A stretch of DNA of 64,000 nucleotides from Bacillus sp. S/N-304-OC-R1 (lineage in GTDB: Bacteria > Bacillota > Bacilli > Bacillales > Cytobacillaceae): the NCBI RefSeq assembly GCF_019749375.1, contig NZ_JACWFE010000022.1:62001-126000 (forward strand), in the 5' to 3' direction. The position numbers were made by a program, and so were the translations under genes. This document shows, one piece after another, positions 18,909 to 28,554 of the stretch; positions within the stretch are counted from its first letter, which is position 1; each line of letters starts with the position of its first letter. The notes under the pieces were generated by a model that worked only from the letters and a program-made list of their open reading frames with translations, was not told the origin of the DNA and did no database searches.

Positions 18909-19991
18909 ATGAAATTATTAATGGGGATTGGTTTATATGTTGTAATAGCATTGGTCGCTATTATTTTATTACTGCTCCTTCTCAGGGCATTTAAGCAATA
19001 TCAGATTAATAGGGAATCTAAAGAGAATATTCAAAATGGAGGGATCAGTGAAATTAGGAAATTACCCATTGGTGGAATATCTCAATATATTTTAGTAGAC
19101 GGACAAAGTAAAGAGAATCCATTCATCATTTTTCTACATGGAGGTCCAGGACAGCCATTTCCATTTGGGGTAAGTTCACGAAATCAATTCCCAATCATTA
19201 CTGAGAAATTTAATGTCGTCTATTTTGACCAAAGAGGTTCAGGGAAAAGTTTTGATAAACATATTGATATGAAGACAATGAATGTTGAACAATTCATCTC
19301 TGATGCGAATGAGGTTATTGATTTTGTTCGTAAGGAATACAAACAGGACAAGGTGTACTTGGTTGGAATGTCCTGGGGGAGTATTATCGGATTGCAATTA
19401 GCAAATCGCCATCCGGAAAAATTCTATAGTTACATTGGAATGGACCAAATAGTAAATATTAAAGAAGGTCAAGTTCTAGGGAAGCAATGGCTGAAGGATA
19501 TGGCGAAAGACGATAAGAAGCTTCTAGACCAAATAGAGTCCTTTGGAGAACCACCCTATTATGGGGAGCTAGAGTCCAAATATAGTGACATCGTTAATAA
19601 ATATAATGGATTTAACTACAAGGATGAACATACGAAAGGTGCAAATCTTATTAAATTAGCTGGAAGATCGCTTGTTTCTCCCGACTATAGTTTGAGAGAT
19701 ATTTATGCAAGTTTTATTTCTGGGGCAACCTTTAGCTTAATAAAAAGCAAGGAATTGCAAAAGGAAATTATTAATACGGACTTTAATGAATTGACAATTT
19801 TTAAAACTCCAGTTTATATAATTCAGGGAAAACACGATAAGGTAGCAAACTTTGATTTAGCAAAAGGTTACTTTGATCGGCTTGATGCTCCGAAGAAAAA
19901 ATTTATCTCTCTGGAAAACTCAGCACATATGCCAAATGAAGAAGACTTTGAAGTTTTAATCCAATCTATACTCCAGTTAAACGAACATTAA
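18909..19991 (+). CDS. Membrane-anchored alpha/beta hydrolase, proline-iminopeptidase-like
   Basis: 360 residues. One N-terminal transmembrane segment (residues 7-27) is followed by the hydrolase: HGGPGQPFPFG, YFDQRGSGKSF, nucleophile VGMSWGSIIGLQLA, and the C-terminal acid/His region QGKHDKVANFD ... ENSAHMP. Clearly a paralogue of the soluble enzyme at 11871. AAAGGGGAAAG precedes the ATG. A terminator follows at 20048. Substrate unknown. Confidence 0.82.
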   Translation: MKLLMGIGLYVVIALVAIILLLLLLRAFKQYQINRESKENIQNGGISEIRKLPIGGISQYILVDGQSKENPFIIFLHGGPGQPFPFGVSSRNQFPIITEKFNVVYFDQRGSGKSFDKHIDMKTMNVEQFISDANEVIDFVRKEYKQDKVYLVGMSWGSIIGLQLANRHPEKFYSYIGMDQIVNIKEGQVLGKQWLKDMAKDDKKLLDQIESFGEPPYYGELESKYSDIVNKYNGFNYKDEHTKGANLIKLAGRSLVSPDYSLRDIYASFISGATFSLIKSKELQKEIINTDFNELTIFKTPVYIIQGKHDKVANFDLAKGYFDRLDAPKKKFISLENSAHMPNEEDFEVLIQSILQLNEH

Positions 19992-20047
19992 TGTTACTGA
20001 ACTACGCTTGTAAACATCCTTATAGGGATCATAAAACACAAAAGGGA

Positions 20048-20078
20048 AACCCACTCATAAAAAAGTGGGTTCTTTTTC
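20048..20078 (+). terminator. Rho-independent terminator
   Basis: AACCCACT-cataaaaa-AGTGGGTT followed by CTTTTT, downstream of the hydrolase gene. Confidence 0.85.
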
Positions 20079-20102
20079 CTGTTTATATTTTATATGAGCG
20101 AC

Positions 20103-20206
20103 CTAGTACTCGGAGCCATTTTCTTCAATTCGTAAAACAATCTTTCCCAATTGCTTAGCTTACTCCAATTCTTCATAGGCTTCCTTGTATTTAAAAAACC
20201 ACTTAT
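20103..20206 (-). pseudogene. Remnant of MDR oxidoreductase C-terminus
   Basis: Reading leftward: KWFFKYKEAYEELE-stop-AKQLGKIVLRIEENGSEY-stop, the C-terminal end of a zinc-binding dehydrogenase (usual form AYEELELAKQLGKIVL), with an in-frame TAA and nothing of the rest. A deletion scar. Confidence 0.65.
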
Positions 20207-20382
20207 TTAATCTGCAATTTTTTTCCTATTTAAACTTCAAAATAGATATAATTTTATTTTTTTAAAACTATGTCCGGTTGTTTTTATAAAACAAGGACAA
20301 AATATCCATGACAATCACAAATAATAGAGGTTCCTATGGAGGAAGAATGTACATAATGTTTAAATTCATCAGGAGGTAACAT

Positions 20383-21564
20383 ATGCGATATGGTATTTCA
20401 ATTTTAGGTATTCTCGTTGTATTGTTTTTGGCTTGGTTGGCTAGCTCTAATCGAAAACAGATAAAATTTAAACCAATTATCATGATGCTTGTTATCCAAA
20501 TTATTTTTTCAATATTACTGTTAAATACGGAATATGGCCTCATCACCATTAAGGGAATATCTGCTTTTTTTAACACACTGCTCGAATATGCAAGCGAAGG
20601 GGTTTCCTTTGTGTTTGGCGGTATGGCGAACAAGGGAGAGTCTCCATTCTTTTTAAATGTATTGCTGCCAATTATATTTATTTCTGTCTTAATTGGCATT
20701 CTTCAATACCTGAAAATTCTGCCGTTCCTCATGAAGGGAATAGGATTTCTATTAAGTAAAGTGAATGGAATGGGTAGACTTGAATCATATAATGCTGTTG
20801 CTTCGTTGATGGTCGGACAATCGGAGATCTTCCTTGCTTTAAAAAAACAACTAGGGCTGCTTTCAAAACAGCGTTTGTATACGCTATGTGCTTCGGCGAT
20901 GTCGACCGTATCCATATCCATAGTTGGTGCTTATATGACGATGCTAGAGCCAAAATATGTGGTCACCGCTTTAGTTTTAAATTTATTTGGAGGTTTTATT
21001 ATAGCTTCGATTATTAATCCGTACGAGGTCAAACCAAGTGAGGATATATTTGAAATACAGGGGCAAGAAAGACAATCTTTTTTTGAAATGTTGGGAGAAT
21101 ATATCATTGATGGATTTAAGGTTGCGATTATCGTCGGGGCTATGCTGATTGGGTTCATTGCTTTAATGACAGCCATCAATCATTTGTTTGCGTCAATATT
21201 TAGTATTTCCTTTCAGCAGCTCTTAGGTTATCTTTTTGCTCCATTTGCCCTTATTATGGGGATTCCATTATCAGAGGCGGTTCGGGCCGGGGGGATTATG
21301 GCGACTAAACTGGTGACCAATGAATTTGTTGCAATGTTGGATTTGTCAGGAGGCACTCATCACTTTAGTGCCCGTACACATGGAATTCTTTCTGTATTCT
21401 TAGTTTCCTTCGCCAACTTCTCATCTATTGGTATTATTACTGGGGCGGTCAAAAGTCTAAATGAAGAACAGGGGAATGTCGTCGCAAGGTTTGGGCTGAA
21501 ACTCTTATATGGCGCTACGCTTGTGAGTATACTTTCAGGGATCATCGTTAGTTTTGTTTTATAA
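20383..21564 (+). CDS. NupC-family concentrative nucleoside transporter
   Basis: 393 residues with about nine to ten hydrophobic segments. The N-terminal, gate and core domains of CNT transporters follow in order, with [27 protein letters not shown] and [27 protein letters not shown], which contains the conserved nucleoside-binding N-E-F. It couples Na+ or H+ to nucleoside uptake. CAGGAGGTAACAT is a strong ribosome site. No purine riboswitch was seen upstream. A terminator follows. Confidence 0.9.
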   Translation: MRYGISILGILVVLFLAWLASSNRKQIKFKPIIMMLVIQIIFSILLLNTEYGLITIKGISAFFNTLLEYASEGVSFVFGGMANKGESPFFLNVLLPIIFISVLIGILQYLKILPFLMKGIGFLLSKVNGMGRLESYNAVASLMVGQSEIFLALKKQLGLLSKQRLYTLCASAMSTVSISIVGAYMTMLEPKYVVTALVLNLFGGFIIASIINPYEVKPSEDIFEIQGQERQSFFEMLGEYIIDGFKVAIIVGAMLIGFIALMTAINHLFASIFSISFQQLLGYLFAPFALIMGIPLSEAVRAGGIMATKLVTNEFVAMLDLSGGTHHFSARTHGILSVFLVSFANFSSIGIITGAVKSLNEEQGNVVARFGLKLLYGATLVSILSGIIVSFVL

Positions 21565-21587
21565 TTTAAATGCATCTACAAAAGGGA

Positions 21588-21620
21588 AAACCCACTCCTT
21601 CTAAAATGAGTGGGTTCCTT
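21588..21620 (+). terminator. Rho-independent terminator
   Basis: AACCCACTC-cttctaaaat-GAGTGGGTT followed by CCTT, downstream of the nucleoside transporter; nearly the same stem as at 20048. Confidence 0.75.
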
Positions 21621-21650
21621 GCTTAGTAATAGGAAACTGACACAGATGAC

Positions 21651-22499
21651 TTAATAACCATTTACAAAGTCGGTGATGGTTAGCCTTTCGTCATCTGTAA
21701 GTTCCCTTTTTACGTAATTTTTGTATTCCTCAACTATTTTCTGCTCATCACCACCGCACATTTCTGTATACTTCGCAATGGTTCTAAGCATGGCCACTTC
21801 CTGATTATATTCCTCTTTTGATATCGGCTTTTGATGTGAAGGTATATATGTATCTGCATCAAATAATTCTAATTCATCTAACAGTCGAAGTGTTTCCTTG
21901 ATGGTATAGTTTTCTTTTTCAGAAAAAATATCAGGATAAATGCAGTCACCGAGAAAGAGAATCTTTTCTTCTTTGATATATACGACTACTGAATCTGCAG
22001 CGTGATCCCCTCCAACGTGTTGTACGATACAGGTTACGCCACCAAGGTCAATTTCCACTCGTTTTTCAATCGTTATATCTGGCAAGACAATCTTGATATC
22101 TCGGTGATCGGTAAATTCCTGCTTAATGGCCTTCGCACAAAATTCAATTTCTGTTCCTTCTTTCACGCGTGCATCAATAGCCTCGTCTGACCATGAAAGC
22201 GGGATAAGCTTCTCCATTGCTTTTTTTGTTTCTTTGGAAGCAATCGAAACGGAATTAGATAACGCTGAAAGACCAAAGATATGATCCCAATGCCAATGAG
22301 TAAGAACAACTATATCGGGATTTGGAACTCCCTTTTTTAAAAGTTCATTTACAAAATAATCGGCATGGTCTTCCGAGTTGCCTGCATCAATCATTAATGT
22401 CTTGTTATTGCCCACTACCATTCCTAAAATGGGCCGGTCGGTCTCCGATATGGGAGTGATATACCAAAACCTCTTACCTATTTTGTTAATTGAGTGCAT
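21651..22499 (-). CDS. Metallo-beta-lactamase-fold hydrolase
   Basis: 282 residues. The family motif THWHWDH near residue 66, then HVGGDHAADSVVVY and GDCIYPD, and YIPSHQKPI give the full binuclear metal-ligand set. There is no signal peptide. Substrate not predictable; thioesterase, lactonase or phosphodiesterase are all possible. The ATG follows AAAGGAGG. Single gene. Confidence 0.83.
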   Translation of the reverse strand: MHSINKIGKRFWYITPISETDRPILGMVVGNNKTLMIDAGNSEDHADYFVNELLKKGVPNPDIVVLTHWHWDHIFGLSALSNSVSIASKETKKAMEKLIPLSWSDEAIDARVKEGTEIEFCAKAIKQEFTDHRDIKIVLPDITIEKRVEIDLGGVTCIVQHVGGDHAADSVVVYIKEEKILFLGDCIYPDIFSEKENYTIKETLRLLDELELFDADTYIPSHQKPISKEEYNQEVAMLRTIAKYTEMCGGDEQKIVEEYKNYVKRELTDDERLTITDFVNGY

Positions 22500-22592
22500 A
22501 ATGGGATGCCTCCTTTCTTTATACTATTTTTAGTTGAATAGCGGTTATTTACTCATAGGGGGCATTTTAGATTTCATATTAATGTTTCTTGT

Positions 22593-23840
22593 TTACTTGT
22601 AATCATTTTTTGGTCCTTTATCCATTAAGACCTCTACCATATTTGAAGACCCCATCTTAAGTTTTGGCCTAAGCTCTGAGTTTGGCTTACTATATAGTTC
22701 TAATGGACTTATAATAACTCCATCTGGCGTATTATGAAGGATTCCAGGTACGCATGTATAAATTCGATCATTATTATTTGCATTCTTGGAGGAGATCGTA
22801 ACGGAGGTTCCGTTATGATTATCAATACTCATGGATACCTTGTATCTGTAGAATGAGCCTGTTCCATTTGACTGAGCAGAATAAACAACAGGAACCACTG
22901 CGAGAATATCATTCGTTAATCTTAATTTAATGATTTCTGTCTTCGTTGATCCACCGCTTCTCCCAATATCCCCCATATGTTCCACTGCTCCGTTCCCATA
23001 CCGGTAGAGAGGAGGTGTTCCTTTAGCTCCAAACGTAGCTACATCTATCTGCTTACCGTCCTTTGTATAGACTAAAGCATAAATATCATAATCTGTCCCA
23101 GTCTTCCAAGATACTGTGGCCGTAATTTCTGGTGTCTTCTCAATGATAACTGGCTTTTGACCTTTTTCGAGACTTACTTTTCCCTTTACTTTTTCAAGGC
23201 TTATCGTTGACAACGTGTTTTGCCTATTACTATTTCCAGGAACAGTTTTGGCCATCTCAGGTTCTTTTAGAGTTTGTTGTTGAATAGTTTTAGGTGCTGA
23301 GGGCTTGCTTTGCTCGTCAGGTTCAACCTCAACACCGTAATTTTTACATAACCCTTCAAGCCCGGAATCAAATCCGCGCCAGATGGATCTTACCTTTGTT
23401 TGGCCATTCCTTAGATATAATTCCAATACGACAATTCCATTTTCATTTTTGAAGCTAGATGGGGTTAACTGGATAATATTATGATCTGTACAGATCTCTG
23501 CCTTTAAATTCTTTACATTTGAAAAACCCGTGCTATTATCCTCAGTAAGCGTAATTGCTATTTTTGTAATGCCGACAGGGACTTTACTCATATCAAAGTC
23601 CATTTTATGAACTCTTGTATTTCCCACTGTTACAGCTGGTATTAGGGTAGCCACTCCAGAAGAACTTGTTGGTTGATTATAAAATATAATGCCGCTATCT
23701 CCTTGTACCTTATCTGAATCCGTTAAAAGGAAAGCGGTTAAGGAAATATCTATCGTATTAGAAATTTCGTAGCTAACAGTAACATTCCCTTTTGGAGAAC
23801 TTAAAACAGTGTTTGCTCCCATCTGAAGAAATTGACTCAT
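22593..23840 (-). CDS. TerA/TerD-family stress protein with two TerD-like domains
   Basis: 415 residues. Residues 1-175 form a TerD-like beta-sandwich (LTDSDKVQGDSGIIFYNQPTSSSGV; ELYLRNGQTKVRSIWRGFDSGLEGL). A ~60-residue polar linker leads to a second Ca-binding-like domain (TATVSWKTGTDYDIYALVYTKDGK, HMGDIGRSGG). This matches TerA-like proteins of the tellurite/phage-stress gene group. No other ter genes are adjacent, which is unusual for this family. Role uncertain: stress or envelope signalling. Confidence 0.8.
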   Translation of the reverse strand: MSQFLQMGANTVLSSPKGNVTVSYEISNTIDISLTAFLLTDSDKVQGDSGIIFYNQPTSSSGVATLIPAVTVGNTRVHKMDFDMSKVPVGITKIAITLTEDNSTGFSNVKNLKAEICTDHNIIQLTPSSFKNENGIVVLELYLRNGQTKVRSIWRGFDSGLEGLCKNYGVEVEPDEQSKPSAPKTIQQQTLKEPEMAKTVPGNSNRQNTLSTISLEKVKGKVSLEKGQKPVIIEKTPEITATVSWKTGTDYDIYALVYTKDGKQIDVATFGAKGTPPLYRYGNGAVEHMGDIGRSGGSTKTEIIKLRLTNDILAVVPVVYSAQSNGTGSFYRYKVSMSIDNHNGTSVTISSKNANNNDRIYTCVPGILHNTPDGVIISPLELYSKPNSELRPKLKMGSSNMVEVLMDKGPKNDYK

Positions 23841-23900
23841 TTAAATCACTCCCTGCTCCTCTATCCATCTATCATCTAACAATGTTTTATTAACGTATCA

Positions 23901-25346
23901 CTACTTATTAGCTTCATGTACCTTCAACTGCTTGCCTTTGATTGTTGTGCTCTTCATCTTTTTCAACACAATCGGACCTTTATCATTTAAAATTTCAACA
24001 TATGAAACATTATCTAATATTGTAATGATACCAATATCCTCCACTGTTACTCCGTCGATTTTTGCAATCGTTCCAACAAAATCTACGGCTCTAAGCTTCT
24101 TTTTCTTCCCGCCATTAAAGTATAACTTCATGATTCCCTTGTTTAATTTATCACTTTTTGCTTGTTTAATTGTTGGTTCCACATCCATTTTTGATTCAAA
24201 GGCGGGCTTCTTATTTGAAACTTCCTCTTTTGAAGGAGCGGCCATTTTTGGAATCTCAAAACCAATATATTCTTCAATTTCACTTAAAAACCGATCTTCA
24301 AATGGTGTTACAAAAGTGATGGCTTTCCCTTTTTGACCAGCCCGTCCTGTTCTTCCCGTACGGTGGACATAGCTCTCTTTCTCTAACGGAAGGTCATAGT
24401 TGATGACATGTGTGATGTTATCAATATCAATTCCTCTAGCGGCTACATCTGTAGCAATCAAATAGCGAAATTCTCCTCTTCTAAAGTCATTCATCACGTC
24501 AAGCCGATCCTCTTGTATCATGCCTCCGTGAATTTTATCACAGCTATAGCCTAAATCGTCTAACTCATCACACAAAGTATCTACTCGGTCTTTTGTTCGA
24601 CAGAAGATGATACAGCTATCTGGGTTTTCAACAATCGTTACATCTTTAAGCATAGAAAATTTATCGTCTTCTGCCACTTCAAAAAGAGAATGATCAATTT
24701 TTTCAGTCGTAAGTCCCGTCGCCTTAATTTCAATATCAATAGGTGTTTTCATATAGTTAAGTGAGAGGTTTTTAACCTCCTCTGGTAAAGTAGCTGAAAA
24801 TAGCATGGTCACTCGTTTTCGAGGTAACTCTTTGATAATGGCTTCTACTTGTTCAATGAACCCCATGTTTAACATTTCGTCAGCTTCATCGATAACAAGA
24901 TATTGAATCTGATCTAAGGCAAGAGTCCCTCTTTCAATATGATCTAACACACGGCCAGGTGTACCAACGACTACATGCGTTTTTTGCTTTAAATCTGTTT
25001 TTTGGATGGCGAAAGGTTGTTTTCCATAAACAGCTGTTGCTTTTATCCGTTTAAATCTGCCTATATTTATGAAATCCTCTTTCACTTGCACAGCCAGTTC
25101 TCTAGTTGGTGTCAAAATTAGCGCTTGAGGTTTATTTTCTTGCCAATGGATTAATTCACAAATGGGAATCCCGTATGAAGCCGTCTTCCCACTTCCTGTT
25201 TGTGATTTCACGACAAGATCTATTTTCTCTAACACAAGAGGGATTACTTTACTTTGAACGGCAGTTGGATTTACATATTCTAAGCTATCCAGCGCGTTTA
25301 CTATTTCCTTACTTAATTGATAATCTTTAAAACTTTCTTTACACAT
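23901..25346 (-). CDS. dbpA: DEAD-box RNA helicase DbpA/YxiN
   Basis: 481 residues. Motifs in order: Q motif ([12 protein letters not shown]), [13 protein letters not shown], Ia PTRELA, II DEAD in [46 protein letters not shown]. The C-terminal RNA-binding domain ([21 protein letters not shown]...) identifies DbpA/YxiN, which recognises 23S rRNA hairpin 92 and assists 50S assembly. Single gene. Confidence 0.92.
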   Translation of the reverse strand: MCKESFKDYQLSKEIVNALDSLEYVNPTAVQSKVIPLVLEKIDLVVKSQTGSGKTASYGIPICELIHWQENKPQALILTPTRELAVQVKEDFINIGRFKRIKATAVYGKQPFAIQKTDLKQKTHVVVGTPGRVLDHIERGTLALDQIQYLVIDEADEMLNMGFIEQVEAIIKELPRKRVTMLFSATLPEEVKNLSLNYMKTPIDIEIKATGLTTEKIDHSLFEVAEDDKFSMLKDVTIVENPDSCIIFCRTKDRVDTLCDELDDLGYSCDKIHGGMIQEDRLDVMNDFRRGEFRYLIATDVAARGIDIDNITHVINYDLPLEKESYVHRTGRTGRAGQKGKAITFVTPFEDRFLSEIEEYIGFEIPKMAAPSKEEVSNKKPAFESKMDVEPTIKQAKSDKLNKGIMKLYFNGGKKKKLRAVDFVGTIAKIDGVTVEDIGIITILDNVSYVEILNDKGPIVLKKMKSTTIKGKQLKVHEANK

Positions 25347-25537
25347 AACGTAGCCTCATTTATTTTGGATTATTTACCTTATTATTTCCGTAGTGATTAT
25401 TACCTTATTCAAACTACCATTATACGCGAACTTCGCTTTGTATAGGAGTTCTTGCTAAAATAGATTCTTTTGGCAGGTCAAGTGCTTCGTATTAAATTGA
25501 TAAGAAGTCTTGTGCTTATAGTAATAAGCGAAAGAAA

Positions 25538-25722
25538 AATAAGCGGAGGTTTTCCGGTTAGATATGGAATGGAGCTCTTTTCGGGGTAAATAAGGGGAGG
25601 TTTTCCGGTTATGTAAGGTAATATCCACCTTTTTCACTTTTATTGAGTCAATAGACGGAATCACTCCGTCTATTTAAGCAATTTTTTATTTTATTTACTA
25701 AATAAGCGAAGGTTTTCCGTCT
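25538..25722. repeat. Three spaced direct repeats, AATAAGCGGAGGTTTTCCG type
   Basis: Copies at 25538-25560, 25589-25611 and 25701-25722 share AATAAG-(C/G)G-(G/A)-AGGTTTTCCG. Between copies two and three lies an inverted repeat, AATAGACGGA-atcac-TCCGTCTATT (25650-25674). No gene is supported here. It is probably an intergenic repeat of the genome; the inverted pair may terminate the gene at 25728. Confidence 0.7.
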
Positions 25723-25727
25723 ATTTA

Positions 25728-26390
25728 TCAAATCGGGTGCTTAACCTGATCCCCTATCCGATAAGAGCGGATTCTCTTAATCCCAGATGCGGGAACCAAC
25801 ATCTTTTTATCGACTAATTGAGAAAGCACCTTTTTTATCGTCTTGTCACTTAGCTTCAAATACTTCTCGACTTCTATTGGGGATATGGCTTCTCCTTTTC
25901 GAATCGCTAGCCGAAGGACTTCTTTTTCGACAAGGGACAAAGAGGTATGGTCCAGTTCATCACCTAGCCATTGGCCAATTACTTGCTGAACAATCTGTTG
26001 GCATCGACGAGGCTTCTCTTTCACTTGGTCATAAGAAAAGCGTATCACGGTCCATCCGTCAATCACCAACTGATTTTGACGTTCCAGATTGTCGGAAAAT
26101 TGCCATCTGCTTATATTCCTTAGGTGCGGGCCATACCCGTCAATCTCGAGGCAAATCCGGATGGCGGGACGAATATAAGCAAAATCCAAAAACCTTTTGC
26201 CATCCTTGAAATCATCGACTTCATATTCAGGATGAAGGTACTTGAAATGGTGAAATAATGGCCACCAAACTTGCTTCAAAAACAATCCTTCAGCCTGATT
26301 GTGACCTTCTTGTAAGCGCCGCAACCGTTCACCGGTTCTTGCCTGCAAGTGAGCGTTTAAAAAGGCCTGGTATTCTTCTTCAAAGCCCAT
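25728..26390 (-). CDS. DUF559-type (Vsr-like) nuclease domain with winged helix
   Basis: 220 residues. Residues 40-140 match the very-short-patch-repair-like endonuclease fold: DGKRFLDFAYIRPAIRICLEIDGYGPH (acidic and His residues) and QNQLVIDGWTVIRFSYDQV. Residues 155-215 are a winged helix-turn-helix (LRLAIRKGEAISPIEVEKYLKLSDKTIKKVLSQLVDKK). Such proteins are frequent in Bacillus as stand-alone genes of unknown role; DNA cleavage is inferred. No methyltransferase is nearby, so it is not an obvious Vsr repair partner. Confidence 0.7.
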   Translation of the reverse strand: MGFEEEYQAFLNAHLQARTGERLRRLQEGHNQAEGLFLKQVWWPLFHHFKYLHPEYEVDDFKDGKRFLDFAYIRPAIRICLEIDGYGPHLRNISRWQFSDNLERQNQLVIDGWTVIRFSYDQVKEKPRRCQQIVQQVIGQWLGDELDHTSLSLVEKEVLRLAIRKGEAISPIEVEKYLKLSDKTIKKVLSQLVDKKMLVPASGIKRIRSYRIGDQVKHPI

Positions 26391-26956
26391 AGCACCACCC
26401 TCTTCTTAATCAATGGTCATATCATTAAAACAAAATTCAGTGGATGAACGTTTACAAATTGGGAAACCTTTCTTTCCTCAATTTCTTCTACTATCAAATT
26501 TTGCATATATACTATCCAAACATAATTTAGTTCACTAAACTTAGGAAAAATTATTTAGATCATTAATGTGCGAGGAAAAATAGAGGTTTAATGTGGCTTC
26601 AATGGCAGAAATAGACTTGCGGAGGAGCTAATTAATATAGAATTTTTAGAGAAGAATTTGAGGTTAAACTATTTTAAGTTTAGTAGAATTCTTAAATTTG
26701 TCAATCATTTTTAAATATTCACAATATAATTTCTATTCCCTTTAAGAAAACTGTTCTAGTCTTCTCGACCTTACGTAGAGGCATTTGTCTAAAAACCTCA
26801 TTCATGGTATGGTTCAACTTATCATTACTAACAAACATCTGAAACAAACTATCCCTTTTCATTTAGATTTTCCGCTTTTTGTTGATATTCAAGAATTTCA
26901 CAAAAAACACCTTCAAAAAAGGATGTGAAAGAAGCATTCTTCACATCCTTAACTTA
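26391..26956. other. Mostly non-coding gap, one doubtful 47-codon ORF
   Basis: AT-rich. A leftward ORF at 26719-26862 could encode 47 residues (starting MKRDSLFQMFVSNDKLNHT) but lacks a clear ribosome site. Nothing else was recognised apart from the terminator at 26919. Confidence 0.35.
26919..26950 (-). terminator. Terminator of the methyltransferase operon
   Basis: AAGGATGTGAA with its complement TTCACATCCTT; leftward it ends in a run of T. Confidence 0.85.
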
Positions 26957-27145
26957 TTATTGCAATCTTTCTAACTCTTGATAGTCTTTCATAAATCGAC
27001 CATTATCCGCTACGGCTGAATGGTACAGCGCTTTAATGGCTAAATTTTTCTCTAAACCCATTTCTACTTTTATCTTCTTTAGCTCATCATGCAATTCGCG
27101 GTGCTCATTGATTAATTTCGTCATAATTATTTTATTATATTTCAT
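26957..27145 (-). CDS. Small hypothetical protein (62 aa)
   Basis: A short, charged, mostly helical protein (KLINEHRELHDELKKIKVEMGLEKNLAIKALYHSAV). It starts 12 bp after the stop of the rRNA methyltransferase and ends just before a terminator, so it is very likely the second gene of that operon. An in-frame Met at residue 8 is an alternative start. No family recognised. Confidence 0.6.
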   Translation of the reverse strand: MKYNKIIMTKLINEHRELHDELKKIKVEMGLEKNLAIKALYHSAVADNGRFMKDYQELERLQ

Positions 27146-27157
27146 ATTGTCACATCC

Positions 27158-28354
27158 CTAGTGCATGATTTTAATAAACACGACTTTTAAATAGTTAAAT
27201 TCAGGAAAATTATGCGGAACAGTAAAATCTTCTGGTAACTGATGCTCTTCTAAAATTTTGTAGCGTGTATTTGTTTCGGTAAAAGCTTTATCAATAAAGC
27301 TTTTAAACTTTTTCATGTTAAAGCTGGCATTATTGGTTGATGCAATAATGATCCCGCCATCATTCGTTATTTTTAGCGCATCTTTTAACAGCTTAGGATA
27401 GTCCTTGGCTGTACTGAATGTCATTTTTTTCGTACGTGCAAAGCTAGGTGGATCCAATACAACAACATCAAATTTCAAATCATGACGTGCCGCATAGCTA
27501 AAATAATCAAAGACATTCATCACTTTGATGTCCTGTGATTCATAATCGATCCCGTTGACCGCAAATTGTTCAATCGTTTTTGGCAGGCTACGCTTTGCTA
27601 AATCAACACTCGTTGTCCCTATAGAACCGCCAAGAGCGGCAGCTACAGAAAACGCACCTGTATAAGAAAACGTATTTAGCACCGTTTTCCCTTCTGAATA
27701 CTTATCACGTAATGCTTTTCGAACATTGCGTTGATCTAAGAAAATTCCTGTCATGGCCCCGTCATTTAAATCCACTGCAAAGTTCATCCCATTTTCCAAA
27801 ACGATTAATGGGAATTCACCTTTTTCACCTGACACGTAATCATCTTGCTCCACATATTGACCATTTGTATCAAAGCGTAATTTCTCATAAACGCCGCGCG
27901 TATTCACTACTTTGTCTAGTGCATTATATATGTCTTCACGGAAAGAATAAACCCCTTCACTATACCAGCTCACCATATAAAAGCCGTTAAAGAAATCAAT
28001 GGTTAAGCCACCGATCCCATCTCCTTCACCGTTAAAAACGCGGAAAGCAGTTGTATCTTCAGATGCATAAAGATTAGCCCGTTTCTGTGCTGCCTCACTA
28101 ATTTTTTTCACAAAAAACTTCATGTCGATTTTTTCTTTTTCTTTACGAGTTAAAACCCAGCCGATTCCTTTATTTTGCACTCCGTAATAACCCGTTGCGA
28201 TATATCCACCATTTTTATCGACTAGGCGTAATAAGCTTCCTTCTTCAATCGTCGCATCAAACGTTTCAATCGCATCTTTTAAAATTAACGGATAGCCATT
28301 TGTAATATCTTTAATTGAGGTCGATTTTATTTGTATATCTACTAACTGTCTCAT
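27158..28354 (-). CDS. RlmI-like class I SAM-dependent rRNA methyltransferase
   Basis: 398 residues with an N-terminal PUA-like domain (YPLILKDAIETFDATIEEGSLLRLVDKNGGYIATGYYG), a central EEHEE segment, and the SAM domain with TVLNTFSYTGAFSVAAALGG and the catalytic DPPSFAR. This is the RlmI/YwbD family that methylates a cytosine of 23S rRNA. It is the last conserved-looking gene before the first rlmH-type att sequence at 28480, so it may mark the original chromosome flank. Confidence 0.87.
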   Translation of the reverse strand: MRQLVDIQIKSTSIKDITNGYPLILKDAIETFDATIEEGSLLRLVDKNGGYIATGYYGVQNKGIGWVLTRKEKEKIDMKFFVKKISEAAQKRANLYASEDTTAFRVFNGEGDGIGGLTIDFFNGFYMVSWYSEGVYSFREDIYNALDKVVNTRGVYEKLRFDTNGQYVEQDDYVSGEKGEFPLIVLENGMNFAVDLNDGAMTGIFLDQRNVRKALRDKYSEGKTVLNTFSYTGAFSVAAALGGSIGTTSVDLAKRSLPKTIEQFAVNGIDYESQDIKVMNVFDYFSYAARHDLKFDVVVLDPPSFARTKKMTFSTAKDYPKLLKDALKITNDGGIIIASTNNASFNMKKFKSFIDKAFTETNTRYKILEEHQLPEDFTVPHNFPEFNYLKVVFIKIMH

Positions 28355-28418
28355 TTAGTCATCCTTACTATTAGTTAATCTATTCATTATGCCATTTTTC
28401 ATCGGAATAAGCGAAAAA

Positions 28419-28453
28419 AGAGTGGGCAACTATTTAAATAATTTACCCACTCT
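28419..28453. terminator. Hairpin near accessory-region left end
   Basis: AGAGTGGG and CCCACTCT around a 19-nt AT-rich loop, with A and T tracts at its ends. Confidence 0.6.
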
Positions 28454-28479
28454 CTTTATAAGTAATGTCTGCTTTACTA

Positions 28480-28497
28480 TTATTTATGATAAGGTTA
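28480..28497 (-). repeat. att-like site F (degenerate)
   Basis: TTATTTATGATAAGGTTA; read leftward TAACCTTATCATAAATAA, keeping the TATCATAA-TAA end of rlmH. Weakest match with E; could be chance. Confidence 0.4.
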
Positions 28498-28554
28498 TCT
28501 CCTCTTATCTCATTCAAGTTTTACGCAATGCCTAAGTAATCCAAGGTTCTTAAT

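Noticed and set aside
20220..20382. Purine riboswitch before the nucleoside transporter
   Set aside because: The conserved loop and junction words of the purine aptamer were not found.
25538..25722. CRISPR array
   Set aside because: Only three repeats with unequal spacing (about 28 and 89 bp) and no cas genes.
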